Part shown: positions 1-10,963 of the stretch, piece after piece | Layout of the letters: every line of letters starts with the position of its first letter | Numbering within the stretch: position 1 is the stretch's first letter | Assembly (NCBI RefSeq): GCF_004331265.1 | Contig: NZ_SJOO01000003.1 | Span: forward strand, 372,001-436,000 | Reading direction: 5' to 3' | Origin: Enterobacter wuhouensis | GTDB lineage: Bacteria > Pseudomonadota > Gammaproteobacteria > Enterobacterales > Enterobacteriaceae | Length of the DNA: 64,000 nucleotides | Translations under genes and position numbers: made by a program | Notes under the pieces: model-generated | What the model was told of the DNA's origin: nothing | Seen by the model: only the letters and a program-made list of their open reading frames with translations | Database searches by the model: none

Positions 1-1
1 T

Positions 2-889
2 CGCTTCTGGGAGCGCGTGTTTCGCGGCCGCTTTGCCAGCCTGATGCATGCCGGTAATGAAACCGCAGCGCAGAAAATTCTCCAGGACGAACTGGATAAC
101 CCCGGCAGCAGCGGCGGGGAGATCATTCTGGTGGGGGCAGGGCCGGGCGATGCCGGGCTGCTGACCCTGCGCGGCCTGCAGGTGCTTCAGGATGCGGACG
201 TCGTTTTCTACGACCATCTGGTCACCGACGGCGTGCGCGAGCTGATCCGCCGCGACGCCGAGCAAATCTGCGTGGGCAAACGGGCGGGGGAGCACTCGGT
301 GCCGCAGCACGACACCAATCAGATGCTGATTGACGCGGCGAAGGCAGGCAAAACCGTGGTGCGCCTCAAAGGGGGCGACCCGTTTATCTTTGGCCGCGGC
401 GGTGAAGAGCTGCAGGCCGCAGCCGAAGCGGGCGTCCCGTTCCAGGTGGTGCCCGGCATTACGGCGGCCTCTGCGGTCACGGCCTACGCCGGTATTCCGC
501 TGACCCATCGCGATTACGCCCAGAGCGTGACCTTTGTGACCGGCCACTATAAGGCCGACAGCGCGCCGTTCGACTGGTCGCATCTCGCTCAGAGCCGCCA
601 GACGCTGGCAATTTACATGGGCACGATGAAGGCGGCGGACATCAGCGAACAGCTTATTCAGCACGGCCGCGAGGCAACGACGCCCGTGGCCGTCATTTCT
701 CGCGGCACGCGTGTCGATCAGCACGTTGCTATCGGCGAGCTTCATGAACTTGCAACTCTGGCGAAAGACGCCCCGATGCCCGCCCTGATCGTGGTGGGCG
801 AAGTGGTGCAGCTGCACGGTACGCTCGCCTGGTTTCAGAACACAACCGATACAGAAGGCTTCGGTTCTTCTGTCGTAAATTTGGCTTAA
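2..889 (+). CDS. cysG: Siroheme synthase CysG, 3' part (window starts inside gene)
   Basis: Multifunctional siroheme synthase: the visible part is the uroporphyrinogen-III C-methyltransferase (SUMT) domain, preceded by the last ~35 residues of the precorrin-2 dehydrogenase/ferrochelatase half. The frame is open from base 2 (RFWERV...), so the true start lies upstream; about 295 of an expected ~457 residues are present. SAM-binding motifs are clear: [14 protein letters not shown] near fragment residues 45-58, then [14 protein letters not shown] and [10 protein letters not shown]. It ends 9 bases before cysD. In E. coli cysG sits with nirBDC; a copy beside cysDNC fits the second cysG seen in Klebsiella/Enterobacter and would make siroheme for sulfite reductase together with sulfate activation. 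That a nir-linked copy also exists is inference. Confidence 0.95.
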   Translation, partial: RFWERVFRGRFASLMHAGNETAAQKILQDELDNPGSSGGEIILVGAGPGDAGLLTLRGLQVLQDADVVFYDHLVTDGVRELIRRDAEQICVGKRAGEHSVPQHDTNQMLIDAAKAGKTVVRLKGGDPFIFGRGGEELQAAAEAGVPFQVVPGITAASAVTAYAGIPLTHRDYAQSVTFVTGHYKADSAPFDWSHLAQSRQTLAIYMGTMKAADISEQLIQHGREATTPVAVISRGTRVDQHVAIGELHELATLAKDAPMPALIVVGEVVQLHGTLAWFQNTTDTEGFGSSVVNLA

Positions 890-898
890 GGAACGGTT

Positions 899-1807
899 AT
901 GGACCAAAAACGTCTTACTCACCTGCGGCAGCTCGAAGCGGAAAGTATCCATATTATCCGCGAAGTGGCCGCCGAGTTTTCTAACCCGGTGATGATGTAC
1001 TCCATCGGTAAAGATTCCAGCGTCATGCTGCATCTGGCGCGTAAAGCGTTTTATCCGGGCACGCTGCCGTTCCCGCTGCTGCACGTGGATACCGGCTGGA
1101 AGTTCCGCGAAATGTACGAATTCCGCGACCGTACCGCGAAAGCCTACGGCTGCGAGCTGCTGGTGCATAAAAACCCGGAAGGGGTGGCGATGGGCATTAA
1201 CCCGTTCGTGCACGGCAGCGCCAAGCATACCGACATCATGAAAACCGAAGGGCTGAAGCAGGCGCTGAATAAATACGGTTTTGATGCGGCCTTCGGCGGC
1301 GCGCGCCGCGATGAAGAGAAATCCCGCGCCAAAGAGCGTATTTACTCCTTCCGCGACCGCTTCCACCGCTGGGATCCCAAAAACCAGCGCCCGGAGCTGT
1401 GGCACAACTACAACGGCCAGATTAACAAAGGCGAAAGCATTCGCGTCTTCCCGCTCTCTAACTGGACCGAGCTGGATATCTGGCAGTATATCTATCTGGA
1501 AAATATTGAGATCGTTCCGCTGTACCTGGCCGCCGAGCGCCCGGTGCTGGAGCGCGACGGCATGCTGATGATGATCGACGACGATCGCATCGACCTACAG
1601 CCGGGTGAAGAGATCAAACAACAGATGGTCCGTTTCCGTACCCTCGGCTGCTGGCCGCTGACCGGCGCGGTGGAATCCAACGCACAGACGCTGCCGGAGA
1701 TCATCGAAGAGATGCTGGTGTCGACCACCAGCGAGCGACAGGGCCGCATGATCGACCGCGACCAGGCAGGCTCCATGGAGCTGAAGAAACGTCAGGGTTA
1801 TTTCTAA
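899..1807 (+). CDS. cysD: Sulfate adenylyltransferase subunit 2
   Basis: Small subunit of ATP sulfurylase: makes adenosine 5'-phosphosulfate from ATP and sulfate, driven by GTP hydrolysis on CysN. 302 residues, the usual length. The PP-loop of the PAPS-reductase-like family is visible as SIGKDSS at residues 35-41, with the [15 protein letters not shown] segment mid-protein. Second gene of a cysG-cysD-cysN-cysC unit with 9-base gaps on both sides. In relatives this operon is activated by CysB with N-acetylserine; the promoter lies outside the window upstream of cysG or within it, and I see no independent promoter before cysD. Confidence 0.98.
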   Translation: MDQKRLTHLRQLEAESIHIIREVAAEFSNPVMMYSIGKDSSVMLHLARKAFYPGTLPFPLLHVDTGWKFREMYEFRDRTAKAYGCELLVHKNPEGVAMGINPFVHGSAKHTDIMKTEGLKQALNKYGFDAAFGGARRDEEKSRAKERIYSFRDRFHRWDPKNQRPELWHNYNGQINKGESIRVFPLSNWTELDIWQYIYLENIEIVPLYLAAERPVLERDGMLMMIDDDRIDLQPGEEIKQQMVRFRTLGCWPLTGAVESNAQTLPEIIEEMLVSTTSERQGRMIDRDQAGSMELKKRQGYF

Positions 1808-1816
1808 GGAGCCGCC

Positions 1817-3241
1817 ATGAACACCACTATTGCTCAACAAATCGCTGATGAAGGCGGCGTAGAAGCCTACCTGCACGCCCAGCAGCACAAAAGCCTGCTG
1901 CGCTTTCTGACCTGCGGCAGCGTCGACGACGGGAAAAGCACCCTGATTGGCCGCCTGCTGCACGACACGCGCCAGATTTATGAAGACCAGCTTTCATCCC
2001 TGCATAACGACAGCAAGCGTCACGGCACCCAGGGCGAAAAGCTCGACCTGGCGCTGCTGGTGGATGGCCTGCAGGCGGAGCGCGAGCAGGGCATCACCAT
2101 CGACGTGGCCTACCGCTACTTCTCTACCGAGAAGCGCAAATTTATTATCGCCGACACCCCGGGGCACGAGCAGTACACCCGCAACATGGCGACCGGCGCG
2201 TCCACCTGCGATCTGGCGATCCTGCTGATCGACGCCCGCAAAGGCGTGCTGGATCAGACCCGTCGTCACAGCTTTATCTCCACGCTGCTGGGGATCAAAC
2301 ACCTTGTGGTGGCCGTGAACAAAATGGATCTCGTCGACTACAGCGAAGAGACCTTCAACCGTATTCGTGAAGAGTATCTGACCTTTGCCGGGCAGCTGCC
2401 TGGCAATCTCGATATCCGCTTTGTGCCGCTGTCCGCGCTGGAGGGCGATAACGTCGCTTCTCAGAGCGCGAACATACCGTGGTACAGCGGCCCGACGCTG
2501 CTGGAGGTGCTGGAAACCGTTGAGATCCAGCGCGTGGTTGACACCCAGCCGATGCGCTTCCCGGTGCAGTACGTTAACCGTCCTAACCTCGATTTTCGCG
2601 GTTTCTCCGGCACCATTGCCTCTGGCTCGGTGAAGGTTGGGCAGCGCGTAAAAGTGCTGCCATCCGGCGTGGAATCGGCCATCGCCCGTATCGTGACCTT
2701 CGACGGCGATCTGCCGGAAGCGGGGGCCGGTGAAGCGGTCACGCTGGTCCTGAAAGATGAGATTGATATCAGCCGGGGCGACCTGCTGGTCGACGCGCAG
2801 GAAACGCTGGCCGCGGTGCAGGGTGCCGCGGTGGACGTGGTGTGGATGGCCGAACAGCCGCTGACGGCAGGCCAGAGCTACGACATCAAAATTGCGGGCA
2901 AGAAAACCCGCGCCCGCGTGGACGGCATTCAGTTCCAGGTGGACATCAACAACCTGACCCAGCGTGAGGTGAGCGAGCTGCCGCTGAACGGCATCGGTCT
3001 GGTCGATCTGACCTTCGACGAACCGCTGGTGCTGGATCAGTACCAGCAGAACCCGGTTACGGGCGGGCTTATCTTTATTGACAGACTGACCAACGTCACC
3101 GTGGGTGCCGGCATGGTGCGCGAGCCTAACGAACAGGCTGCCGTGGCGTCTGAATTCAGCGCCTTTGAGCTTGAGCTGAACGCGCTGGTGCGTAAGCACT
3201 TCCCGCACTGGGGCGCACGCGATCTGCTGGGAGGCAAGTAA
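1817..3241 (+). CDS. cysN: Sulfate adenylyltransferase subunit 1 (GTPase)
   Basis: Large GTPase subunit of ATP sulfurylase, an elongation-factor-like protein of 474 residues. P-loop GSVDDGKST at residues 34-42, switch motif DTPGHEQY near 113-120 and the guanine-specificity motif NKMD near 168 are all intact, followed by EF-Tu domain 2-like and C-terminal beta-barrel regions. Partner of CysD; the complex is cytoplasmic. A Shine-Dalgarno AAGGAG sits just before the start, and the stop shares one base with the cysC start (TAATG), indicating translational coupling. Confidence 0.98.
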   Translation: MNTTIAQQIADEGGVEAYLHAQQHKSLLRFLTCGSVDDGKSTLIGRLLHDTRQIYEDQLSSLHNDSKRHGTQGEKLDLALLVDGLQAEREQGITIDVAYRYFSTEKRKFIIADTPGHEQYTRNMATGASTCDLAILLIDARKGVLDQTRRHSFISTLLGIKHLVVAVNKMDLVDYSEETFNRIREEYLTFAGQLPGNLDIRFVPLSALEGDNVASQSANIPWYSGPTLLEVLETVEIQRVVDTQPMRFPVQYVNRPNLDFRGFSGTIASGSVKVGQRVKVLPSGVESAIARIVTFDGDLPEAGAGEAVTLVLKDEIDISRGDLLVDAQETLAAVQGAAVDVVWMAEQPLTAGQSYDIKIAGKKTRARVDGIQFQVDINNLTQREVSELPLNGIGLVDLTFDEPLVLDQYQQNPVTGGLIFIDRLTNVTVGAGMVREPNEQAAVASEFSAFELELNALVRKHFPHWGARDLLGGK

Positions 3242-3846
3242 TGGCCGCCCATGATGAGAACGTCGTCTGGCATCCTCATCCGGTCACCGTCGCCCAGCGC
3301 GAGCAGCTCCACGGTCACCGTGGGGTTGTGCTGTGGTTTACCGGGCTGTCCGGCTCCGGTAAATCCACGGTGGCAGGCGCGCTGGAAGAGGCGCTGCATC
3401 AGCAGGGCGTGAGCACATACCTGCTGGATGGAGACAACGTGCGTCACGGCCTGTGCAGCGACTTAGGCTTTAGCGATGAAGACCGCAAAGAGAACATCCG
3501 CCGGGTAGGTGAAGTCGCCAGCCTGATGGCTGACGCCGGGCTGGTGGTGCTGACGGCGTTTATCTCACCGCATCGCGCCGAGCGCCAGATGGTGCGCGAG
3601 CGCGTGGGCCACGACCGCTTTATCGAAGTGTTTGTGGATACGCCGCTGGAAATTTGCGAAGCGCGCGATCCGAAAGGGCTGTACAAGAAAGCCCGTGCAG
3701 GTGAACTGCGCAACTTCACCGGTATTGATGCGGTCTACGAAGCGCCTGAATCGCCAGAGATTCACCTGGAGGGTCAACAATTGGTAACAAATTTAGTAAG
3801 CCAATTATTAGACCTGCTCAGACGGGACGATATTATCAGATCCTGA
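3241..3846 (+). CDS. cysC: Adenylylsulfate (APS) kinase
   Basis: Phosphorylates APS to 3'-phosphoadenylylsulfate, the substrate of CysH. 201 residues, full length. Walker [10 protein letters not shown] at residues 35-43, then the family motifs [16 protein letters not shown] and [22 protein letters not shown]. It is the last gene of the cys unit, starting on the last base of cysN, and is followed by a strong inverted repeat (3853-3881) that may end or stabilise the transcript. Confidence 0.98.
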   Translation: MAAHDENVVWHPHPVTVAQREQLHGHRGVVLWFTGLSGSGKSTVAGALEEALHQQGVSTYLLDGDNVRHGLCSDLGFSDEDRKENIRRVGEVASLMADAGLVVLTAFISPHRAERQMVRERVGHDRFIEVFVDTPLEICEARDPKGLYKKARAGELRNFTGIDAVYEAPESPEIHLEGQQLVTNLVSQLLDLLRRDDIIRS

Positions 3847-3852
3847 GACGGT

Positions 3853-3881
3853 ATCGTTCGGGAGCTGTCTTCCCGAACGAT
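3853..3881. repeat. Perfect inverted repeat after cysC
   Basis: Arms ATCGTTCGGGA and TCCCGAACGAT (11 bp, perfect) flank the loop GCTGTCT, seven bases after the cysC stop. There is no T tract on either strand, so it is not a typical intrinsic terminator; an RNA 3'-end stabilising hairpin or a protein site is possible. Confidence 0.7.
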
Positions 3882-3904
3882 GAGTCACGGTCACAGGATT
3901 AGCT

Positions 3905-4231
3905 ATGCGCAACAGTGAAAACTACATTATCAACACCGGGTCGGAGCCGTTAGCGACCGACGACGAAACGACCTGGTCATTTCCTGGGGCCATCGTCGGC
4001 TTTATTTCGTGGCTGCTGGCGTTGGGCATTCCGTTTCTCATCTACGGCGGCAACACGCTGTTCTTCTTCCTCTACACCTGGCCTTTCTTCCTGGCGCTAA
4101 TGCCCGTGGCGGTTGTCGTCGGCATTGCCCTGCACTCCCTGTTCAATGGCCGGCTCCTGTACAGTACCGTTATCACTATCGCTACCGTTGTTATCATATT
4201 TGGACTGCTGTTTTTGTGGCTGATGGGTTAA
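3905..4231 (+). CDS. ygbE: YgbE family inner-membrane protein (DUF3561)
   Basis: Conserved enterobacterial protein of unknown function, 108 residues. The N-terminal ~27 residues are polar; the rest is strongly hydrophobic with about three membrane segments (VGFISWLLALGIPFLIYGG, the FFFLYTWPFFLALMPVAVVVGIAL stretch, and a C-terminal VITIATVVIIFGLLFLWLMG). It lies between cysC and ftsB as in E. coli. No catalytic motif is visible; the name is by synteny and sequence likeness only. Confidence 0.85.
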   Translation: MRNSENYIINTGSEPLATDDETTWSFPGAIVGFISWLLALGIPFLIYGGNTLFFFLYTWPFFLALMPVAVVVGIALHSLFNGRLLYSTVITIATVVIIFGLLFLWLMG

Positions 4232-4310
4232 CTTGCGACATAATTAAAACCCCGGAGTAGAGTCCAGCGGAAAGTTATGGGATGATGAAGCCGTTTTTTC
4301 AGGGGGCAGG

Positions 4311-4622
4311 ATGGGTAAACTAACGCTGCTGTTGCTGGCTTTGCTGGTCTGGCTGCAATATTCGCTGTGGTTCGGCAAGAACGGACTGCACGACTATAGC
4401 CGGGTGAGCGATGACGTCGCGGCTCAGCAGGCAACAAACGCCAAACTTAAGGCGCGAAACGATCAACTCTTTGCTGAAATTGATGACCTCAATGGCGGGC
4501 AAGAGGCGATTGAGGAACGCGCACGCAATGAACTCAGTATGACTAAGCCGGGCGAAACCTTTTATCGTCTGGTTCCGGATGCGTCTAAACGCAATCAGGG
4601 CTCAGCACAAAACAATCGATAA
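4311..4622 (+). CDS. ftsB: Cell division protein FtsB
   Basis: Bitopic division protein that links FtsL and FtsQ in the divisome. 103 residues: a short cytoplasmic N terminus, one membrane span at about residues 4-20 ([18 protein letters not shown]), then a periplasmic coiled coil of about residues 28-70 ([25 protein letters not shown]), and a polar tail. Shine-Dalgarno GGGGCAGG precedes the start. It lies immediately upstream of ispD, as in E. coli, with 19 bases between them. Confidence 0.96.
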   Translation: MGKLTLLLLALLVWLQYSLWFGKNGLHDYSRVSDDVAAQQATNAKLKARNDQLFAEIDDLNGGQEAIEERARNELSMTKPGETFYRLVPDASKRNQGSAQNNR

Positions 4623-4641
4623 TCAGGCCCAGGATTACGAC

Positions 4642-5352
4642 ATGGCAGTAACTTTTTCGGACGTATGCGCCGTGGTGCCGGCCGCAGGTTTTGGCCGGCG
4701 CATGCAGACAGAATGTCCAAAGCAGTACCTCTCAATTGGCGATAAAACGATCCTTGAGCACGCCGTAGCGGCGCTGCTGGCGCATCCGCGCGTGACGCAT
4801 GTTGTTATCGCCATCAGCCCGGGCGATGCGCGCTTCGCGCAGCTGCCGCTGGCGAACCACCCGCAGATTACCGTCGTTGACGGCGGTGCCGAGCGCGCCG
4901 ACTCCGTCCTTGCTGGCATTCAGGCCGCCGGAAACGTGCAGTGGGTGCTGGTGCATGACGCCGCGCGCCCGTGCCTGCATCAGGACGACCTTGCGCGCCT
5001 GCTTGCGCTGAGTGAGACAAGCAGGGTCGGCGGCCTTCTTGCCGCGCCGGTGCGCGACACCATGAAGCGCGCCGAGCCGGGCAGACAGGCCATTGCCCAC
5101 ACCGTTGAGCGCGTCGACCTCTGGCACGCGCTGACGCCACAGTTTTTCCCCCGCGAACTCCTCCACGACTGCCTGACGCGAGCGCTGAAAGAAGGTGCGA
5201 CCATCACAGACGAAGCCTCGGCGCTGGAGTATTGCGGCTATCACCCTGAGCTTGTTGAAGGACGCGCTGATAATATAAAAGTGACGCGCCCGGAAGATTT
5301 ACGGCTCGCGGAATTTTATCTTACCCGTTCGACCCATCAGGAGAAGGCATAA
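4642..5352 (+). CDS. ispD: 2-C-methyl-D-erythritol 4-phosphate cytidylyltransferase
   Basis: MEP pathway enzyme joining CTP and MEP to give CDP-ME. The start at 4642 ([18 protein letters not shown]) gives 236 residues, the E. coli length; an in-frame start further upstream would overlap ftsB and has no family support. CTP-binding signature AAGFGRRM with following CPKQYL, and VHDAARPCL plus [10 protein letters not shown] downstream, are all conserved. The stop overlaps the start of ispF by one base, so the two MEP genes are coupled. Confidence 0.97.
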   Translation: MAVTFSDVCAVVPAAGFGRRMQTECPKQYLSIGDKTILEHAVAALLAHPRVTHVVIAISPGDARFAQLPLANHPQITVVDGGAERADSVLAGIQAAGNVQWVLVHDAARPCLHQDDLARLLALSETSRVGGLLAAPVRDTMKRAEPGRQAIAHTVERVDLWHALTPQFFPRELLHDCLTRALKEGATITDEASALEYCGYHPELVEGRADNIKVTRPEDLRLAEFYLTRSTHQEKA

Positions 5353-5831
5353 TGCGAATTGGACACGGTTTTGATGTACACGCCTTTGGCGGAGAAGGCC
5401 CAATTATCATTGGCGGCGTACGCGTTCCTTACGAAAAGGGGCTGCTGGCGCATTCTGATGGCGACGTGGCGCTGCATGCGCTGACCGACGCGCTGCTCGG
5501 CGCTGCCGCGCTGGGCGATATCGGCAAGCTGTTCCCGGATACCGATCCGGCCTTTAAGGGGGCTGACAGCCGCGAGCTGCTCCGCGAAGCCTGGCGCCGC
5601 ATTCAGGCCAAAGGCTACACCCTGGGCAACGTGGATGTAACGATCATCGCGCAGGCACCGAAAATGCTGCCCCACATTCCGCAGATGCGCGTGTTTATCG
5701 CTGAAGATCTGGGCTGCCACATGGATGACGTCAACGTCAAAGCCACCACCACCGAGAAGCTGGGCTTCACGGGCCGTGGCGAAGGCATTGCCTGCGAAGC
5801 CGTGGCGCTGCTGGTGAAGGCGGCACAATGA
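5352..5831 (+). CDS. ispF: 2-C-methyl-D-erythritol 2,4-cyclodiphosphate synthase
   Basis: Fifth enzyme of the MEP isoprenoid route, a zinc-dependent homotrimer. 159 residues, full length. Metal ligands Asp8 and His10 are visible in [10 protein letters not shown], and His42 falls in the [10 protein letters not shown] segment. Signature [20 protein letters not shown] is intact. Overlaps the truD start by four bases (ATGA). Confidence 0.97.
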   Translation: MRIGHGFDVHAFGGEGPIIIGGVRVPYEKGLLAHSDGDVALHALTDALLGAAALGDIGKLFPDTDPAFKGADSRELLREAWRRIQAKGYTLGNVDVTIIAQAPKMLPHIPQMRVFIAEDLGCHMDDVNVKATTTEKLGFTGRGEGIACEAVALLVKAAQ

Positions 5832-6857
5832 CGCATTTCGACGATCTGACGTACCTGCACGGTAAACCACACGGGAATGGCCTGCTGAAAGCCAGCCCGG
5901 AAGATTTCGTGGTGGTAGAGGATTTAGGCTTTGAGCCGGACGGTGAAGGCGAGCACATTCTGATCCGCATTCTGAAAAACGGCTGCAACACGCGGTTTGT
6001 CGCCGACGCGCTGGCAAAATTCCTCAAAATTCACGCCCGCGACGTCAGCTTCGCCGGGCAAAAAGACAAACACGCCGTTACCGAGCAGTGGATTTGCGCC
6101 CGCGTGCCGGGCAATGCGATGCCTGATTTAAGCAAATTTGAGCTTGAAGGCTGTAAGGTGCTGGAGTACGCCCGCCACAAGCGCAAGCTGCGCCTTGGCG
6201 CGTTGAAGGGTAACGCCTTTACCCTGGTGCTGCGTGAGGTGACCGATCGCGATGACGTGGAAAAGCGTTTAAACGCCATCAGCGAACGGGGCGTACCGAA
6301 CTACTTCGGCGCACAGCGCTTTGGCATTGGCGGCAGCAACCTGCAGGGTGCGCTGCGCTGGGCGCAAAGCGATGCGCCGGTACGCGACAGGAATAAACGC
6401 AGTTTTTGGTTGTCGGCGGCCCGCAGCGCGTTGTTTAATCAGATTGTGAGCGAACGACTGAAAAAAACGGACGCGAATCAAGTTGTTGTCGGCGATGCGC
6501 TACAATTAGCGGGACGCGGGAGCTGGTTTGTGGCATCGGCAGAAGAAATGGCCGACGTCCAGTCGCGCGTGGACGCCAAAACCCTGATGATTACCGCCGC
6601 GTTGCCCGGTACGGGCGACTGGGGACCGCAGGGTGAGGCGCTGGCCGCCGAGCAGGCCGCCGTGGCGGATGCGCCAGAATTGCAATCATTGCTGGTGCGG
6701 GAAAAAGTCGAAGCAGCACGCCGGGCGATGCTGCTCTACCCGCAACAGCTTAGCTGGAACTGGTGGGATGACGTGACCGTCGAGTTACGCTTCTGGCTGC
6801 CGGCAGGTAGCTTTGCCACCAGTGTTGTTAGGGAACTTATCAACACGTCGGGTGATT

Positions 6858-6877
<20 letters not shown>
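5828..6877 (+). CDS. truD: tRNA pseudouridine(13) synthase
   Basis: Makes pseudouridine at position 13 of tRNA-Glu. 349 residues as in E. coli. The catalytic Asp80 lies in [14 protein letters not shown], and the NYFGAQRFG motif is present. Its 3' end overlaps the start of surE by 20 bases, a conserved arrangement in enterobacteria. Part of the compact ispD-ispF-truD-surE-pcm string. Confidence 0.97.
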
Positions 6878-8239
<1,362 letters not shown>

Positions 8240-8355
8240 GACTCGGAATTTTCCAGGGTTATTAAGGCAAATTCAGCGTATGGTGTGGCGCGATAGGTTC
8301 GTGCCATCACGGTTATTTTTAAGTCACTGGTAGTTAACACATTCCTGGGGGATAC

Positions 8356-9480
8356 ATGAGCGCGGGAAGCCCTAAATTCACCATCAGCCGTGTTGCGGCA
8401 TTATCACTGGTTTCGCTTTGGCTGGCGGGTTGTACGAGTTCTAACAATGCGCCTGCGCCCGTCAGTTCCGTTGGCGGAAACAGCGGCTCGGGCAATACGT
8501 CCAGTGGAATGCTGATTACGCCGCCGTCGACAATGGGTTCCACGACGGCGCAGCAAGTTCCGCCGATCCAGCCTGTTCAGCAGCCGATATCGCAGCCAAC
8601 TCAGATTCAGCCAGTGCAACAACCTGTTCAGACGCAAAATGGCCGCATAGTCTATAACCGTCAGTATGGGAACATTCCGAAAGGAAGCTATACGGGCGGC
8701 AGCACCTATACCGTTAAACGCGGTGATACCTTGTTCTATATTGCCTGGATCACCGGGAACGATTTCCGCGATCTGGCTCAGCGCAATAACGTCCAGGCCC
8801 CGTATGGACTGGAAGTGGGGCAAACGCTCCAGGTTGGCAATGCGACAGGCGCGCCGCTAACGCCTGGCAACACCGTTTCTGCAGCCGACGTGTCGGCGCA
8901 AAATAACAGCGTTATGCCTGCACAAAAATCCAGCACGGTGGTTGCTTCACAACCTGTAATTACGTATTCTGAGGATTCAGGTGATCAGAGTGCTAACAAA
9001 ATGTTGCCGAATAATAAAGGTACTGCGACGACAGTCACAGCACCGGTTACGGCTCCTGTGGTTAGCTCTACCCAACCGACTGCCAGCAGTACGTCTACCA
9101 GTTCGCCTATCTCTGCATGGCGCTGGCCAACTGACGGCAAGGTTATCGAAAACTTCTCTTCCACCGAGGGTGGAAATAAAGGGATCGATATCGCAGGAAG
9201 TAAGGGACAGGCTATCATCGCGACCGCAGACGGGCGCGTTGTGTATGCCGGTAACGCGCTGCGCGGTTACGGTAATCTTATTATCATAAAACATAACGAT
9301 GATTATCTGAGTGCCTACGCCCATAACGACACAATGCTGGTCCGGGAACAACAAGAAGTTAAGGCGGGGCAAAAAATAGCTACTATGGGTAGCACCGGCA
9401 CCAGTTCTACACGCTTGCATTTTGAAATTCGTTACAAGGGGAAATCCGTAAACCCGCTGCAGTATTTGCCGCAGCGATAA
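8356..9480 (+). CDS. nlpD: Murein hydrolase activator NlpD (lipoprotein)
   Basis: Outer-membrane lipoprotein that activates amidase AmiC at the septum. 374 residues. Lipobox LAGC with the lipid-bearing Cys26; a Gln/Pro-rich linker (about residues 70-98); LysM domain about 118-164 ([18 protein letters not shown]); low-complexity Thr/Ser/Val linker; and a C-terminal LytM/M23-like domain of about residues 258-374. Its coding region also carries the main rpoS promoter in E. coli and the 5' part of the rpoS leader. Confidence 0.96.
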   Translation: MSAGSPKFTISRVAALSLVSLWLAGCTSSNNAPAPVSSVGGNSGSGNTSSGMLITPPSTMGSTTAQQVPPIQPVQQPISQPTQIQPVQQPVQTQNGRIVYNRQYGNIPKGSYTGGSTYTVKRGDTLFYIAWITGNDFRDLAQRNNVQAPYGLEVGQTLQVGNATGAPLTPGNTVSAADVSAQNNSVMPAQKSSTVVASQPVITYSEDSGDQSANKMLPNNKGTATTVTAPVTAPVVSSTQPTASSTSTSSPISAWRWPTDGKVIENFSSTEGGNKGIDIAGSKGQAIIATADGRVVYAGNALRGYGNLIIIKHNDDYLSAYAHNDTMLVREQQEVKAGQKIATMGSTGTSSTRLHFEIRYKGKSVNPLQYLPQR

Positions 9481-9543
9481 TTTGACGGGGCATGCCAGCC
9501 AGGGTGTCTCGTCCAGGGATCACGGGTAGGAGCCACCTTTATG
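9424..9543 (+). promoter_or_regulatory. rpoS mRNA leader: sRNA-pairing and ribosome-binding region
   Basis: The 3' end of nlpD contains the segment GTTACAAGGGGAAATCCGTA (9431-9450), which in E. coli is the self-inhibitory leader segment bound by DsrA, RprA and ArcZ. The 60-base gap to rpoS ends in the ribosome site TAGGAGCCACC. The bases around this element look unchanged from E. coli. Function here is by homology; folding and sRNA pairing were not computed. Confidence 0.65.
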
Positions 9544-10533
9544 AGTCAGAATACGCTGAAAGTTCATGATTTAAATGAAGACGCGGAATTTGATGAGAAC
9601 GGAGCAGAGGCTTTTGACGAAAAAGCCTTAGTAGAAGAGGAACCCAGTGATAACGATTTGGCTGAAGAAGAGCTGTTATCGCAGGGCGCCACACAGCGTG
9701 TACTGGACGCGACTCAGCTTTACCTTGGGGAGATTGGTTACTCCCCACTGCTAACGGCCGAAGAAGAAGTCTATTTCGCACGTCGTGCTTTGCGTGGTGA
9801 TGTTGCCTCGCGCCGTCGCATGATTGAAAGTAACCTGCGACTGGTCGTGAAAATTGCTCGCCGTTACGGCAATCGTGGTCTGGCTCTGCTGGATCTGATT
9901 GAAGAGGGCAACTTAGGTCTCATCCGCGCAGTTGAGAAATTTGACCCGGAACGCGGGTTCCGTTTCTCAACCTACGCGACCTGGTGGATTCGTCAGACCA
10001 TCGAACGGGCTATTATGAACCAAACCCGTACGATTCGACTGCCGATCCACATCGTCAAAGAGTTGAATGTCTATCTCCGTACCGCGCGCGAGTTGTCCCA
10101 TAAGCTGGACCACGAGCCAAGTGCAGAAGAGATTGCCGAACAGCTCGACAAACCGGTTGATGACGTGAGCCGTATGCTGCGTCTCAACGAGCGCATTACC
10201 TCGGTTGACACCCCGCTGGGTGGCGACTCCGAAAAAGCGCTGCTGGACATCCTGGCCGATGAAAAAGACAACGGCCCGGAAGACACCACGCAGGACGATG
10301 ACATGAAACAGAGCATCGTCAAATGGCTGTTCGAACTGAACGCCAAACAGCGTGAAGTGCTGGCACGTCGTTTCGGTTTACTGGGGTACGAAGCTGCAAC
10401 ACTGGAAGACGTCGGCCGTGAAATTGGCCTGACTCGTGAACGTGTTCGTCAGATTCAGGTTGAAGGTCTGCGTCGCCTGCGTGAAATCCTGCAGGGGCAA
10501 GGTCTGAATATCGAAGCGCTGTTCCGCGAATAA
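9541..10533 (+). CDS. rpoS: RNA polymerase sigma factor RpoS
   Basis: Stationary-phase/general stress sigma factor, 330 residues, full length. Region 1.2 [19 protein letters not shown]; region 2 [31 protein letters not shown] through [15 protein letters not shown] (about residues 100-165); region 3; and region 4 helix-turn-helix [19 protein letters not shown] near 287-305. The open frame is intact, with none of the truncations often seen in laboratory-passaged rpoS. Followed by a strong terminator. Confidence 0.98.
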   Translation: MSQNTLKVHDLNEDAEFDENGAEAFDEKALVEEEPSDNDLAEEELLSQGATQRVLDATQLYLGEIGYSPLLTAEEEVYFARRALRGDVASRRRMIESNLRLVVKIARRYGNRGLALLDLIEEGNLGLIRAVEKFDPERGFRFSTYATWWIRQTIERAIMNQTRTIRLPIHIVKELNVYLRTARELSHKLDHEPSAEEIAEQLDKPVDDVSRMLRLNERITSVDTPLGGDSEKALLDILADEKDNGPEDTTQDDDMKQSIVKWLFELNAKQREVLARRFGLLGYEAATLEDVGREIGLTRERVRQIQVEGLRRLREILQGQGLNIEALFRE

Positions 10534-10546
10534 GCAACCTTTCGTC

Positions 10547-10582
10547 AAAAAAGGCCCGTCGTGAGACGGGCCTTTTTCTTTT
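10547..10582 (+). terminator. Intrinsic terminator of rpoS
   Basis: Stem GGCCCGTC / GACGGGCC (8 bp, perfect) with GTGA loop followed by TTTTTCTTTT, starting 19 bases after the rpoS stop. An A-rich run before the stem lets it also act weakly on the other strand, where the convergent NTF2-like gene ends. Confidence 0.9.
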
Positions 10583-10585
10583 GCG

Positions 10586-10963
10586 CTACGGCTGCGCCGT
10601 TTCGTGCAGCAGTCGCCATGCAATCCTGTCGCCTTCGTGGTTGAGCACCGCGGTCGACCAGCGTACGTTTACGGGCTGACCCGGGCGCGTCTGCGTCTCC
10701 CTATAGTGAAGCACCGCGCCGCTGTCCCACGTCTGCAGCGTCGTTAACGCATCGATGGTAATGCTGAGGCCGGGTCGACTTCCGCGCTGGGCGTTCAGAA
10801 AGCTGGCGAGGGCGTGATGATCTAAATGGGCTCCGCTCGGAGGAACCATCAGAAAGTCCGGCCGGAAACGGGCGAGCAGGGCATCAACATCACCTTCTCC
10901 TGCCCCGAACCAGTTCTCAAGCGCGACGTGGATGTCGATGATCTCGTGTTCGTAATGCGTCAT
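10586..10963 (-). CDS. NTF2-like (DUF4440/SnoaL-type) protein
   Basis: Small cytosolic protein of 125 residues with an NTF2-like alpha+beta pattern: N-terminal helix HEIIDIHVALENWFGAGEGDVDALLARFRPDFLMVPPSG, then alternating strands ending WSTAVLNHEGDRIAWRLLHETAQ. Such folds bind small molecules or act as isomerases or hydrolases; no specific activity can be assigned. Shine-Dalgarno CAGGAG precedes the start, which overlaps the stop of the upstream MFS gene (ATGA), so the two form an operon, probably controlled by the divergent LysR regulator. Confidence 0.8.
   Translation of the reverse strand: MTHYEHEIIDIHVALENWFGAGEGDVDALLARFRPDFLMVPPSGAHLDHHALASFLNAQRGSRPGLSITIDALTTLQTWDSGAVLHYRETQTRPGQPVNVRWSTAVLNHEGDRIAWRLLHETAQP

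Noticed and set aside
1994..3208. 404-codon minus-strand frame opposite cysN
   Set aside because: Long antisense frame in high-GC DNA; cysN is unmistakable, and the antisense protein has no recognisable domain.
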